Source: Rhizobium mongolense subsp. loessense
Lineage (GTDB): Bacteria; Pseudomonadota; Alphaproteobacteria; Rhizobiales; Rhizobiaceae
Direction of reading: 5' to 3'
DNA: 64,000 bases
Assembly: GCF_900099775.1 (NCBI RefSeq)
Contig: NZ_FMTM01000010.1
Coordinates: 109,931 to 173,930 of the forward strand
Positions 1-9,905 of the stretch are shown piece after piece. Each line of letters opens with the position of its first letter. The stretch's first letter is position 1. Both the position numbers and the translations under genes were made by a program. The notes below the pieces were generated by a model, which was not told the origin of the DNA, did not search any database, and worked only from the letters and a program-made list of their open reading frames with translations.

Positions 1-1582
1 AGCCGACCGACCATGCGTCGCGATAGCCGTAGCTGGTCCCCGTCTTGTAGGCGATGCCGCGCTGGGGGGCGCCTGCCGGTGGGATGACGCTGGAAAGAAT
101 ATCCGAAACATTCCAAACGGCGACCGGCTCCAGCAATGGCTCGCCGTCTATCTTGCCGGGCTTTGCAGTTACGCCGTCGCCGATGCGAACCGGCTCGCCT
201 TTGTTGGCAAGCGCCGTATAAAGCTGCACGAGGTCTTTCAACGTGATGCCTACGCCGCCGAGCCCGATCGCCAGACCCGGCGCTTCGTTCGGCGGCAGGA
301 TGGGGCGAACGCCGGCGCGGCGGAAGCGCATCAAAAGCCGCGCCGGATTGACGGCGTCAAGCAGCCTGACGGCCGGCACATTCAACGAAAGCTGCAATGC
401 CTCGCGGACCGTTACGTCGCCTTGATAGCTCATGTCGAAATTGCGCGGCCGGTAACCGAAGAAATCTGCCGGCCGGTCCTCAATGATCGTTTCCTGGCTG
501 ACCAGTCCCTGCTCGAAGGCAAGACCATAGATGAAGGGTTTCAGTGTCGAACCGGGTGAGCGGTTGACACGCGTCATGTCGATCCAGCCGGAACGGCTCG
601 CATCGAAATAGTCCGCCGAGCCCACTTCGCCGACGATTTCGCCGGTGCGCGCATCGGCCATCACCATTGCGAGAGAAAGCTTCGGACGAAGTTTCATCGC
701 GGCACTTTTCGCCGTTGCTTCGAGCCCTGCCTGTATCTGCTTCTTCAGCGTCGTGCGATGCTCGCGCTCGTTCGGCTTGCTGCGAAGCGCTGCTTCGGCA
801 AGATGCGCGGCAAGGGCTGGCAACTGCATGCGCGTTGCCGGCACGAGTGTCGCCTCGGCGCGCTCGGCCTCTCCCTCGCCGATGGCTTCGACCACGGCGG
901 CGCGCTTCAGAACGCGCTTTCGTGCCGCTTCCGCTGCCGCCAGATTCCTGTCGGGGCGTCGTCGTTCAGGAAGCTGGGGGAGGGCAACGAGGAGGGCAGC
1001 CTGCGCCACCGTCAGCCGCTTTGGCTCCTTGCCGAAATAGGCAAGGCTTGCGGCGCGCACGCCTTCCAGATTGCCGCCATAGGGCGCATGCGTCAGATAA
1101 AGATCGAGGATCTCTTCCTTCGAAAGCCGCCGCTCGATCTGGACGGCGCGTATCACCTGCAGGATTTTCGCCGAAAGCGAACGTCCGGCGCGCGGTTCGA
1201 TCAGTCGCGCCACCTGCATGGAAAGCGTCGAGGCGCCGGAAACGATGCGGCCGTTGGTAACCAGCTGCAGGCCCGCGCGCCCGATCGCCAGCGGATCGAT
1301 GCCGTGGTGCTCGTAGAAGCGCCGGTCCTCATAGGCGATCAGCATGCGTATGAATTGCGGGTCGACATCCGCGACAGTGGTCTTCAAACGCCAACCGCCT
1401 TCCAGCGTCGCAAAGGCGCGCAGCAACTGACCATCTGCATCGAGCACTTCGACCGAAGCCTCACCGGTCTTTTCGAGAGGTGGCGGAAAGACCCTGTCGG
1501 CAGCGTCCAGCGCAAAGATAACCGCGCCGGCAAGAATGAAACCGACCGCAGTTGCAATCGTGAGCTTGCGCCAGAGCCGCAT
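1..1582 (-). CDS. pbpC: Penicillin-binding protein 1C, 3' end cut by window edge
   Basis: Bifunctional peptidoglycan synthase: an N-terminal glycosyltransferase polymerises lipid II and a C-terminal transpeptidase cross-links it on the periplasmic face. About 527 codons are visible and the frame runs off base 1. One N-terminal membrane anchor (residues ~5-25) is followed by GT51 motifs EDRRFYEHHG (~85-94) and GASTLSMQ. The transpeptidase shows SPGSTLKPF (catalytic Ser ~344), SLN (~397) and KTGTS (~511). The ATG at 1582-1580 shares one base with the stop codon of the alpha-2-macroglobulin gene upstream (TAATG), so the two are translationally coupled. The same pairing is known in Escherichia coli (yfhM-pbpC). 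Identification is firm; only the C-terminal domain is unseen. Confidence 0.95.
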   Translation of the reverse strand, partial: MRLWRKLTIATAVGFILAGAVIFALDAADRVFPPPLEKTGEASVEVLDADGQLLRAFATLEGGWRLKTTVADVDPQFIRMLIAYEDRRFYEHHGIDPLAIGRAGLQLVTNGRIVSGASTLSMQVARLIEPRAGRSLSAKILQVIRAVQIERRLSKEEILDLYLTHAPYGGNLEGVRAASLAYFGKEPKRLTVAQAALLVALPQLPERRRPDRNLAAAEAARKRVLKRAAVVEAIGEGEAERAEATLVPATRMQLPALAAHLAEAALRSKPNEREHRTTLKKQIQAGLEATAKSAAMKLRPKLSLAMVMADARTGEIVGEVGSADYFDASRSGWIDMTRVNRSPGSTLKPFIYGLAFEQGLVSQETIIEDRPADFFGYRPRNFDMSYQGDVTVREALQLSLNVPAVRLLDAVNPARLLMRFRRAGVRPILPPNEAPGLAIGLGGVGITLKDLVQLYTALANKGEPVRIGDGVTAKPGKIDGEPLLEPVAVWNVSDILSSVIPPAGAPQRGIAYKTGTSYGYRDAWSVG

Positions 1583-4500
1583 TATCGTGCTGCGACAACC
1601 TCCATCTTGCCGGTCGCGGTGCGAGCCGAATATTCGGGGCGGTACATATCTTCAACGGTCGCCGCCGGATGGTCGTAAACGCCCGGGGTGACGGCCCGCA
1701 CGATATAGGCGACGTTGATTTCACGGTTGTCGTCCGAAGTCCGGTTGAAGGCCGCAACGAAGCGATCGTTGCGGAATTCGGTGTGCGCCGTCGTCTGTTC
1801 GCCGATCCAGTCGAAATTGGTGAGCTGAGCGCTGTCGACCAGGCTCGGATTATCGATCTGGAGGCCCGCAGGCAGCAGATCGGTCATGACGATACGCGAC
1901 GGCCAGGCGTTGGTTTCGGTCACCTGCAGCACGACCACATAACGCTCGTTCTGCTGCGCCTCGCTGATATTCACCGGCTCGCCATCAAGCGTGTAATAGG
2001 TGCGCTCGATGGCAAAGCCGTTGCCGCCGGCAGGCAGCGGCGTGACGGGTGCTGCGACTGTCGTGACGACCGCCGATACCGGATCGGTCATGGCGCTCGT
2101 CAGCGTCAGGGGATTGTTCATCAGCGCCTCGCCGCTCATCTTCGCCATGTAGGCACCGCTATGCAGAGCGCCGTTGACGTCCACCTTCAGCGAATCATCG
2201 CCGCTCTGGATCGCGCGCGCGGCAAGCAGCGTCCAGGCCTGTTCCTGGGTGCTCGTCCACTTGCTGCGGTCCCATTCCCTGCCGACGGCCTTTGCCAGTT
2301 CCGGAATGACTGGCGGGACAGGGCGACTTTCGGCCGCAAGTGCCAGGATGGCCGCACCGTCGCGCAGGATCGAGCCGTAGTCGGTGCGCGAAAGATTGAC
2401 GCGATGAATGATGGAATTCTCGGTCATCTGCAAAGCGTCGACGAAGATATTCTTCGAACGCGTCGCATCTCCGTAAAGTGCCAATGACGCAGCGATATGC
2501 GCCTTGGCAAGCGGCGTCGGAAAGTCGTTGATCATCGTATCGGCGTAGTAGCGCAGATCGCTGATCGAGGCCTTCCTGTTGCGGGCAAGAACATAGATTG
2601 CATAGGCAATTTGATCGCCTTGCGTCTTGACGTTGACGTCGTAGCTCAGCGCGTTCTGCAGGTTCTCGAGCGCTTGGACAAGCGCACGGTCGGGCACGTC
2701 GTACTTCTCTTCACGCGCCCTTGTCAGGAAATCCGTGACATAGGAATCGAGCCAGAGGTCGCCCGAATCCGGTCCCCAAAGGCCGAAGCTGCCCGCCGAT
2801 GCCTGATAGGACAGCACACGATAGATCGCATCCTGGACGCGCTTCTTGACGTCTGCATCGTCTTCGAGCCCGTTTTGTTTTGAAAGCTCGCTGAGATAAA
2901 GAAGCGGCAGCGCGCGGCTCGTCGTCTGTTCGGCGCAGCCGAAAGGATAACGGTCGAGTGACATCAGCAGTGCGGGAATGTCGAAGGCGGCCGAACGCGT
3001 GACGTTGACGCTGACCGAGGCGCCCGGCAGAACGCTGTTGGCCAGAAGTTCCTTGTCGACCCTCAGTTTCGCCCCCGGTTTTAAGGCGATGACGCGCCTT
3101 TCGGTCACGGGCAGTGACGATGGTCGGACCGGTACGTCGACCGTCTGATCAAGCGACAGTCCAGATGCATCCGACAGGTTGATCGAAACAGCGCCGTTGC
3201 CGGGCTGCTTGCCGATCACCGACAGCGTGATGTCGGATTTCGCGCCGGCATCCAGATGGATCGTCCGCGAGGCTGCGGCCTCCTCGATGCCGACGGCTTC
3301 GTTGCCGGTCAGCTGCAGTTCGAAATCGCCGGCCGGCGCATCGGTATTGGCGATGTCGAGGCGCAGTTCCGCCTTGTCGCCAGGCGCCAGGAATTTCGGC
3401 AGGCTGGCGGTGACGACCACCGGATCGCGGATGACGATATCCTTGACGGCGTGGCCGACCCCATCCTTCGACCAGGCAACGGCCATGACACGCGCCGTGC
3501 CGTTGAATTGTGGAATGTCGAAGCTGACATTCGCCTTTCCATCGGCGTCAAGCTTCACCGGACCGGAGAAGAAGGCGACGAGCTTTTGCGTCGGCGGGCT
3601 GCCTTGCAGCGCCACCGCGCCGCCATCGCCGCCGGTTCTGAGCTTGCCTGTCGCGCCGAGCGAACCGTCAATCAGGCGGCCATAGAGGTCGCGGATTTCA
3701 AGACCGAGCTGGCGCTGGCCGAAATACCAGTCCTCGGGATTGGGCGCCTCGTAGCGCGTCAGGTTGAGAATGCCGACATCGACGGCCGCAACCGTGACGT
3801 AAGCATCCTCATTGGCTCCAGCACCGGTCACCGCAAGGCTGATGTTCAGCGGTGCGCGCGGCAGCATCTTTTCCGGGACATCGACTACGACCTGCAGCGC
3901 GCGCTGCTCGGGATCGACCGTCAGCCATTTGATGCCGATCGAGCGCATCGGCATATGGCTGTCCTGTGCGTCGCCCGGGCGGAAGAGGGTTGCCGTCACA
4001 TAGGCGCCGGCGCCCCATTCGGCGGTGACTGGGATCTCCACTTCGCCTCCAGTCTCGCCGATCGTCGCATTTTGTACGGCAACGAGGTTTTCCGTTCCGG
4101 CCGTTACCATCAACTCGCCGCCATAACGGGAAGAAACCTTGAGCTTCGCCGTCTCGCCGACCATGTAGCTCTCTTTGTCGAGCGCGATCTCAAGGCCGTC
4201 CGGCGTTTCGGTCGAGACAGCCTCCACCATCCAGCCAGCGTCGAATTCGACGCTGGATGTCGGGCCGTCGGCGTGCGGGCTTTCGACTTCAAGTCGGTAG
4301 CGGCCCCAGCCGACCTGCGACGCTATCTTGCCGCCGTCCAAGCCGGCATCAGTCGTGCCGCTGGCAAGCTGGCGCGCATTGAAAGCGGTTTCGTATTTCC
4401 ATGCCGTGCCTTCCCGATACCATTGGTATTCGCGCTGAAGGAGTGAAAGCTTCCAGCGCAGCCCCTTCATTTCCTGCTTCTGGCCGTCGGCCGAGACGCC

Positions 4501-7050
4501 GATGACGTTGAAGCTGGCGATCGAATTCTCGGCTACATCGCCCGAAAATTCAGGCTTGATGCCGATCATCGGTCCCTGGTTTTTGACCGGGATCACCAGC
4601 GAGCGCTCCAGCGCCCGGCCGCCCGTTTCTTGCATGCGGATATAGACCGTCGCGTTCAACAACTGCGTGGTTGCTGGAAGATCACCGACCGCAAGATCTG
4701 TCGTTGCTTGGCCGTTCTCGTCCAATTGCGGCAGGCCTTCGATCGCCTGGCGGCTTTCCTCGTTCGCCTCCTCGTCAGAAAGACCAAAGACGTAACCCGG
4801 AAAGGTTTGGCTTTCGCGCGTCGGCTTGATGACGACATCGCCTTCGAGCGTCAGGCCGGCTGCCGGCGCGCCGTAGAGATATTTGCCGCTGATGAACATC
4901 GTTGCCGGCGTATCGGGACCGATTTCCTTGGCTTCTGTCTTCAGCTCCAGGTCGGTGCGATCGGGAACGAAATCGTCGACGAGGAATGTTCTGGTGCCGA
5001 TTGGCGACCCCTTGGGGTCGGTATGGACGTTCATTGTCCAACTGCCGCGCATGGCATTTTCCTGGATCGGGAGATCGATCAAATAGCCGCCGACGTCGCT
5101 GCTTTGGCGGACGATGCGCCGGTCTTCGACGCCATCGGGACGCATGAAGATGAAGGTCAGCGGCAGCTTCTCGATCGCCTTTCCATCCGTATCGCGGGCA
5201 AGCGCGGTGGCATGCACGGTTTCGCCCACCCGATAGATCCCGCGCTCGGTCCAGGTCATGACATCGATCGCTCCGGGCGAGGCTCGTCCTGTCACGCCGC
5301 GATCGGACAAGTCGAAGCCTGCGCGCGTCAAATCGAGGAAGACGTAGTCGGACGCCCCGTTGCGAGCAGCCAGGACGGCTGGAGTGAGTGCTGCCGTGCC
5401 GCGCAGCAGCCCGGCAGTGAAGGTGGCTCGGCCGGTTTCATCGGTCGTCGCGGTATCCAGAACTTCGTTGTTCTTGGCAAGCAGTTGCAGCTCGACACCG
5501 GCGATCGGCTTGGCGGAAGAGAGCGAGCGCGTAAAGACGTTGAGTCCGTCGGTTCCGGCGTAGGTAGTAACGCCGATATCGGAAACGACGAACCATTGTG
5601 TCGCCTTGGAATCCCACTCGTTTTCCGGCTTGTCGGCAGGCGAGGCGATCAGCACATAGATGCCCGGCTTACGCTCGGGCAGGGCTTCATCAACGGGAAA
5701 GCTGGTAACGACATCCTTGTTGAGATCGTTGGCGATCTCGATTGAACCTTCCCACACGAGCTCGCCGCTTTCATCCTGAATGCGCTGCGCGCTATAGCCG
5801 TCGAGCTGCGTCAGGAACTGTGAACTGGTGAGAAGCGGCGCAATACCGCGATCGCCAATACGGTAGAGCTTGAGGTTGGCAGTTTCGATATTGACGCTGA
5901 CGAGCGGAATGCCGCGGCGCGCCGTCGAAGGCAGCACGAAGCTATCGCCGGTAAACCGCACCATTTGACTGCGGTCCTTGACGTAGACATCGAGGCTGAC
6001 GGGTGCGTCCAGGACCTCGTCGACGGACGAAGGAAGACCGGTGCGGAAGCCAATCTTGTAGGTTTCGCCGTGACCCAGGCCCTCGACGCAGATCTGCTTG
6101 TCCTTGGCTTCCAGCGCATTGGGGGGTTGTCCGTTCAGCGTCACGAACGGTGCATAGTCGACCGTCTTGACGAGGGATTCGGAGAACGTCACGCAGGCAC
6201 GCGGCGTTGCGCTGTCGGCATCGACATTGTGTTCGGTGATGCGGAAGCCCTGTTCCGACTTGAGCTTGAGATAGGCCCCCTGGACTTCCCTGGAGCTTGC
6301 CAGCGCAAGGCTTGCCTTATAGGCGTTGAGGGCCGCGCGGAAATTCGAATTCTTGGCGAGCGAGGTCGCAAGCACGGCAAGAGCATCGGCCCGCTTTGAG
6401 GCTGTGCGCGTCAGTTCGTAACCGTTCAACCCATCGAGAAGTGCCTGGCCGAAGGCCTGGCTGCCAGTGCCGCCGAGCGAATTTGCGGCGCGAGCCGTCT
6501 CCAGCCAGAGATCGGCATCGTCGGGTGTCAGCGCCAGCGCGCGATGAAAAGCGTCGATCGCGCTTGCGAGGTTGTTGGCGGTAAGATCAAGGCGCGCCGT
6601 TGCTGTCAGGCTGTCGACGGTCTGGCCCGGCTGAGCGTCGGCGAGTGCCAGATTGGCCTTGAAGTCGCGCGCTTGTTGGATGATGTCTTCCGAGAGAAAG
6701 CTGAGGCGAGGGGGTGCACCGATATCGGGCTCGCGCGGTCCGGCCGCTGTTTCGACGATCCGACCGGCAATTGCGCCTGGAAAAGCGTTCATCGTCTTGA
6801 AGTCGGACTTCAGGAAGCACCATTTCACCTTCGGGTTATAGGTGAAAGCCTTACAGCTCTTGTCGCCAATGCACGAGGTCTTGCATTGTTCGAGGGAAAC
6901 GTTCTGCTCCGTCCGCAGATCAAAGCCGAAGAAGTCGGCGTCCTTGATCGTCTGGATATCGCGCTTGGTCTCCGCAGCTGTCGCGGGAAGGCTGACCGCG
7001 ATGGCAAAAAATGCAATGGCGGCGGATGCGAAAAACGAGCGTACAGACAT
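1582..7050 (-). CDS. Bacterial alpha-2-macroglobulin with N-terminal PAN/apple-like domain
   Basis: Large periplasmic protease-trapping protein (1822 aa), thought to protect the cell when the envelope is breached and to act with PBP1C on repair. A signal peptide (residues ~1-26, ending PATAAE) is followed by a Cys-rich PAN/apple-like segment (~30-95), a TPR-like helical stretch (~130-230), then MG/A2M domains. A thioester-type motif GCAEQ lies at ~1366-1370, so the bait-and-trap chemistry appears intact. A longer frame extends to 7146, but the ATG at 7050 has a GGGGGAA ribosome site and starts directly at the signal peptide. It overlaps pbpC by one base downstream. Confidence 0.93.
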   Translation of the reverse strand: MSVRSFFASAAIAFFAIAVSLPATAAETKRDIQTIKDADFFGFDLRTEQNVSLEQCKTSCIGDKSCKAFTYNPKVKWCFLKSDFKTMNAFPGAIAGRIVETAAGPREPDIGAPPRLSFLSEDIIQQARDFKANLALADAQPGQTVDSLTATARLDLTANNLASAIDAFHRALALTPDDADLWLETARAANSLGGTGSQAFGQALLDGLNGYELTRTASKRADALAVLATSLAKNSNFRAALNAYKASLALASSREVQGAYLKLKSEQGFRITEHNVDADSATPRACVTFSESLVKTVDYAPFVTLNGQPPNALEAKDKQICVEGLGHGETYKIGFRTGLPSSVDEVLDAPVSLDVYVKDRSQMVRFTGDSFVLPSTARRGIPLVSVNIETANLKLYRIGDRGIAPLLTSSQFLTQLDGYSAQRIQDESGELVWEGSIEIANDLNKDVVTSFPVDEALPERKPGIYVLIASPADKPENEWDSKATQWFVVSDIGVTTYAGTDGLNVFTRSLSSAKPIAGVELQLLAKNNEVLDTATTDETGRATFTAGLLRGTAALTPAVLAARNGASDYVFLDLTRAGFDLSDRGVTGRASPGAIDVMTWTERGIYRVGETVHATALARDTDGKAIEKLPLTFIFMRPDGVEDRRIVRQSSDVGGYLIDLPIQENAMRGSWTMNVHTDPKGSPIGTRTFLVDDFVPDRTDLELKTEAKEIGPDTPATMFISGKYLYGAPAAGLTLEGDVVIKPTRESQTFPGYVFGLSDEEANEESRQAIEGLPQLDENGQATTDLAVGDLPATTQLLNATVYIRMQETGGRALERSLVIPVKNQGPMIGIKPEFSGDVAENSIASFNVIGVSADGQKQEMKGLRWKLSLLQREYQWYREGTAWKYETAFNARQLASGTTDAGLDGGKIASQVGWGRYRLEVESPHADGPTSSVEFDAGWMVEAVSTETPDGLEIALDKESYMVGETAKLKVSSRYGGELMVTAGTENLVAVQNATIGETGGEVEIPVTAEWGAGAYVTATLFRPGDAQDSHMPMRSIGIKWLTVDPEQRALQVVVDVPEKMLPRAPLNISLAVTGAGANEDAYVTVAAVDVGILNLTRYEAPNPEDWYFGQRQLGLEIRDLYGRLIDGSLGATGKLRTGGDGGAVALQGSPPTQKLVAFFSGPVKLDADGKANVSFDIPQFNGTARVMAVAWSKDGVGHAVKDIVIRDPVVVTASLPKFLAPGDKAELRLDIANTDAPAGDFELQLTGNEAVGIEEAAASRTIHLDAGAKSDITLSVIGKQPGNGAVSINLSDASGLSLDQTVDVPVRPSSLPVTERRVIALKPGAKLRVDKELLANSVLPGASVSVNVTRSAAFDIPALLMSLDRYPFGCAEQTTSRALPLLYLSELSKQNGLEDDADVKKRVQDAIYRVLSYQASAGSFGLWGPDSGDLWLDSYVTDFLTRAREEKYDVPDRALVQALENLQNALSYDVNVKTQGDQIAYAIYVLARNRKASISDLRYYADTMINDFPTPLAKAHIAASLALYGDATRSKNIFVDALQMTENSIIHRVNLSRTDYGSILRDGAAILALAAESRPVPPVIPELAKAVGREWDRSKWTSTQEQAWTLLAARAIQSGDDSLKVDVNGALHSGAYMAKMSGEALMNNPLTLTSAMTDPVSAVVTTVAAPVTPLPAGGNGFAIERTYYTLDGEPVNISEAQQNERYVVVLQVTETNAWPSRIVMTDLLPAGLQIDNPSLVDSAQLTNFDWIGEQTTAHTEFRNDRFVAAFNRTSDDNREINVAYIVRAVTPGVYDHPAATVEDMYRPEYSARTATGKMEVVAAR

Positions 7051-7358
7051 AGGTTCCCCCCGGTCGCTGGCGCTGGATTGGGGCACTCTCCTGCGGCCGA
7101 AAAGACTTGTCAATACAACTTCAAATTTAGAGCTGCTTTTTATCAAAGGCTTACGTCGATCTTAATGTTTCATTAGGATTAACAATGACTTAAATAAAAA
7201 ATAATGCGTATCGGCCCGGAACATATCCCGCCCTTGCCCGTTATCCGCTCAAGTTCCGCCGGCCAAGGCCGACTGGTGCGAAGTTTTTCGCGTGCCCGGG
7301 CCGGCAAGGGCGCGTCTGGCCACGAATGTTTTGCGTAAGCTGGCTACAGGATAACCTC
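7051..7358. other. Divergent intergenic region, no gene seen
   Basis: About 308 bases between the divergently transcribed macroglobulin and response-regulator genes. There is an AT-rich stretch at 7135-7205 that could hold promoters, but I see no convincing -35/-10 pair, RNA gene or repeat. Confidence 0.4.
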
Positions 7359-7757
7359 ATGAACCAGAGAGTATTGATCGTAGAGGACGAGTTCTTGATC
7401 GCCCTCGACCTTGAAGCAACCGTTCAAGCCATGGGCATGGAAGTGACGGGGCTTGCCGCAAACAAGGAACAGGCGTTGCGTTTTGCGCCGACGGCGGACG
7501 TCGCCTTTGTCGACGTCAACCTGTCGGATGGTGCGACTGGGCCGGAAATCGGCCGCCGGTTGGCGGAAGACCACGGCATTGCCGTTGTCTTTATGACAGG
7601 CAACCCGGAGATGGTGGCAGGAGGCGTCAAGGGGACGCTCGGCGTCGTCAAAAAGCCGGTCAAGCCGTCCGTCGTCGAACAGTCGCTGAAGTATGCCGTC
7701 GCACGCCGCACTGGCGCGCTCGCTGCCGTTCCATCGCAGATGCTGGTCTTTGCCTGA
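7359..7757 (+). CDS. Single-domain CheY-like response regulator
   Basis: A stand-alone receiver domain of 132 aa with no output domain, so it probably passes phosphate on or acts by protein-protein contact. Visible receiver features are the acidic pocket VEDE (residues 8-11), phosphoacceptor Asp52 in FVDVNLSDG, the switch Thr in FMTGN and the conserved Lys in KKPVKP. The ATG at 7359 is preferred over an upstream in-frame ATG (7326) because the fold begins immediately (MNQRVLIVEDE) and AGGATAA lies just upstream. It is convergent with the TetR gene, three bases apart. No cognate kinase is adjacent, so its pathway is unknown. Confidence 0.88.
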   Translation: MNQRVLIVEDEFLIALDLEATVQAMGMEVTGLAANKEQALRFAPTADVAFVDVNLSDGATGPEIGRRLAEDHGIAVVFMTGNPEMVAGGVKGTLGVVKKPVKPSVVEQSLKYAVARRTGALAAVPSQMLVFA

Positions 7758-7760
7758 CAC

Positions 7761-8456
7761 TCAGCCGCTGACGGCCGCAAGATCTCGGCGCTTGGCGGAC
7801 GTCGCCGTGCCATAGGCGCGAAGGAACGTCCTGACCGCATTGCGGGCGGCACTTTCGAGTTGCTCATCACTCGGCGTTTGCCCGAACAGCATCATGATCT
7901 GCAGATCCGCATTCCCGAGAGCGAGGAATTGTCGCGCCGCCACATCGAAGTCCTCGATCTTCAGCGCACCACTGGCGCTCAACCGCGCAAACAGAGCACC
8001 GAGCGCGGAAATGATCCGGCCTGGGCCCTGCTGGCGCCAGGTCTCGAAAAGATGCGGATAGCGCTCACCTTCGTTCTGGACGAGACGACGCAGGAACTTT
8101 CCGTCCTGGTTGCAGATGCAGTTCTTGTTGATCCGGATCGCAAAGGCGACAAGGTCTTCTTCCAAATTGTCGGCATTGACCGGAAATGTTGCCAGCATCG
8201 AAAAAATCATCGAATTGGCGCGCTTCAGCACGTCGTCTACGACGGCGACGAACAAAGTCTCTTTCTCGCAATAGTGATTATAGATCGTTTGGCGCGAGAC
8301 ATTGGCCTCAACCGCAATCTCGTCGATGCTTGCCCCTGCAAAGCCCTGGCGGCAGAATACATCCGCGGCTGCTTCCAGTATGGAAGCTCGCTTCTTGAAC
8401 TGGCCGCGCTGGGTCGGCCCATCCACTCTCTTTTCGGGTGGCGCGAGATTTTTCAT
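7761..8456 (-). CDS. TetR/AcrR-family transcriptional repressor
   Basis: One-component regulator of 231 aa. The N-terminal helix-turn-helix is clear (ASIDEIAVEANVSRQTIYNHY, residues ~40-60) and the rest is the helical ligand-binding and dimerisation domain. It is divergent from a Bcr/CflA-type drug exporter, with a strong palindrome between the two genes, so it very likely represses that exporter and itself until a toxic ligand binds. I chose the ATG at 8456 because the 13 codons before it (to 8495) would run into the operator; its ribosome site is weak. The ligand cannot be told from sequence. Confidence 0.9.
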   Translation of the reverse strand: MKNLAPPEKRVDGPTQRGQFKKRASILEAAADVFCRQGFAGASIDEIAVEANVSRQTIYNHYCEKETLFVAVVDDVLKRANSMIFSMLATFPVNADNLEEDLVAFAIRINKNCICNQDGKFLRRLVQNEGERYPHLFETWRQQGPGRIISALGALFARLSASGALKIEDFDVAARQFLALGNADLQIMMLFGQTPSDEQLESAARNAVRTFLRAYGTATSAKRRDLAAVSG

Positions 8457-8484
8457 CGCTCTAAGGATAATGCGTCTTGACGTT

Positions 8485-8516
8485 TTAGACAACACTGTCT
8501 AATTTTACACGCGTGT
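8485..8516. promoter_or_regulatory. TetR-type operator region
   Basis: A perfect inverted repeat, TTAGACA-N4-TGTCTAA (8485-8502), is followed by a second palindrome ACACGCGTGT (8507-8516). A further GTGTC-N10-GACAC repeat spans 8513-8532 and overlaps a TTGACA at 8526-8531. All lie between the tetR-like gene and the exporter gene, where a local repressor would bind. Confidence 0.7.
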
Positions 8517-8669
8517 CCAAAATACTTGACACGTCGGTTCGCATTCGCTGACGCTTCTCCCAAGCGCGTCGCAGCTTGCAGCCGCCCCTCATTTGAACCC
8601 TTCGAGAGCAACGCGGCGGAGAGACCCAGTCCGCTTCCTTCGCTGCGCATTTTATGAAAGATCATCAAA

Positions 8670-9869
8670 ATGACCGCTTCATTCTTTCGCATTGCGCTCA
8701 TCCTTGGGCTTTTGTCAGCCATAGGTCCCTTTGCCATCGACATGTACCTTCCGGCGCTGCCTTCGATCGGCGCCGATCTGGGCTCGGATAACAACATCAC
8801 CCAGTTGAGCCTTCTGTCGTTCTTCATTTCCTTTGCGCTGGCCCAGCTGCTTTACGGTCCGCTGTCGGACATGTGGGGTCGCAAGCTGCCACTTTACCTG
8901 GGCATCGGCATCTTCACCGTTGCCAGCATCGGCTGCGCGCTGGCGCAAGACATAGAAACGCTGATCGCCTTCCGCTTTATCCAGGGCATCGGCGGTGCGG
9001 CCGGCATGGTCATACCCCGCGCTGTTGTTCGTGACATGCACACCGGCGTTCAGGCAGCCCGTCTAATGTCGCTTCTCATGCTCGTCTTTTCAATTTCCCC
9101 CATTCTTGCTCCGCTGGCCGGCAGTGCGGTCATCGAGTTCTACGGCTGGCGCGGTGTCTTCTGGGCGGTGACGATCGCGGCCTTCATCGGGCTCGTGCTG
9201 CTTGCCACACAGCTTGACGAGACTCGTCCGACGAAGGATCGCAAGGGCAGTAGCCTCGGCAGCGCGATGTCTGCCTATGGCTTCCTTTTGCGCGACAGGA
9301 ACTTCTTGACGCTCACCTTCATTGGCGGTCTTGGGATCTCGAGCTTCCTCGTCTATCTCGCCAACTCTCCATTCGTGCTCATCCAGCACTACGGCCTGAC
9401 GCCGACGCAGTACAGCTTCGCCTTCTCCGTCAACGCCGTGTCCTTCTTCGCCGTTTCGCAGGCGACCGGCTGGCTCGGCGAGCGCTTCGGCCTCGTTCGC
9501 GTCATGCGCTCAGCCGTCACCTTCTATTGCCTCGTCATGGTCGTGATGGCCGTCGTAATGGCGGCGGGCATCAACCAGCTTCCGGTGATGGCCGTCTTCC
9601 TTTTCATCGGATATGGCTTTCTCGGACTTGTCATTCCAACGAGCGCGGTTCTTGCTCTGGAGGATCACGGTCAGATCGCAGGTACGGCCTCGTCATTGAT
9701 GGGGACGTTGCACTTCGTCATTGCCGCTGTCGCAATGGTGGTGTCCAGCCTGTTTGCCGATGGTACGGCCGTTCCGATGGCAGCAGGCATTGCGACCTGC
9801 GCGCTGCTTGCCTTCGTCCTGACCCAGGCAACGCTTGGCCGCCGCGCCGCCGCAGCACCGGCTGAATGA
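8670..9869 (+). CDS. Bcr/CflA-family MFS multidrug exporter
   Basis: Inner-membrane drug:proton antiporter, 399 aa with about 12 hydrophobic segments, normal for the family. The first helix carries the Bcr/CflA signature (SAIGPFAIDMYLPALPSI) and the first cytoplasmic loop has the MFS motif GPLSDMWGRK (residues ~66-75). Family members export agents such as bicyclomycin or chloramphenicol; the substrate here is unknown. The neighbouring TetR gene and operator indicate inducible expression. The leader between operator and ATG is about 150 bases. Confidence 0.93.
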   Translation: MTASFFRIALILGLLSAIGPFAIDMYLPALPSIGADLGSDNNITQLSLLSFFISFALAQLLYGPLSDMWGRKLPLYLGIGIFTVASIGCALAQDIETLIAFRFIQGIGGAAGMVIPRAVVRDMHTGVQAARLMSLLMLVFSISPILAPLAGSAVIEFYGWRGVFWAVTIAAFIGLVLLATQLDETRPTKDRKGSSLGSAMSAYGFLLRDRNFLTLTFIGGLGISSFLVYLANSPFVLIQHYGLTPTQYSFAFSVNAVSFFAVSQATGWLGERFGLVRVMRSAVTFYCLVMVVMAVVMAAGINQLPVMAVFLFIGYGFLGLVIPTSAVLALEDHGQIAGTASSLMGTLHFVIAAVAMVVSSLFADGTAVPMAAGIATCALLAFVLTQATLGRRAAAAPAE

Positions 9870-9876
9870 CGATTGC

Positions 9877-9901
9877 GGCCGCGTTTCCAAATGACGCGGC
9901 C
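9877..9901. terminator. Stem-loop between convergent genes
   Basis: GGCCGCGT (9877-9884) pairs with ACGCGGCC (9894-9901) around a 9-base loop. It sits between the ends of the MFS gene (9869) and the LacI-family gene (9906), with only short T runs on either side, so it may end transcription from both directions. Confidence 0.5.
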
Positions 9902-9905
9902 CATT

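Noticed and set aside
758..1678. 306-codon frame antisense to pbpC
   Set aside because: pbpC is certain on the other strand; the frame has no family features.
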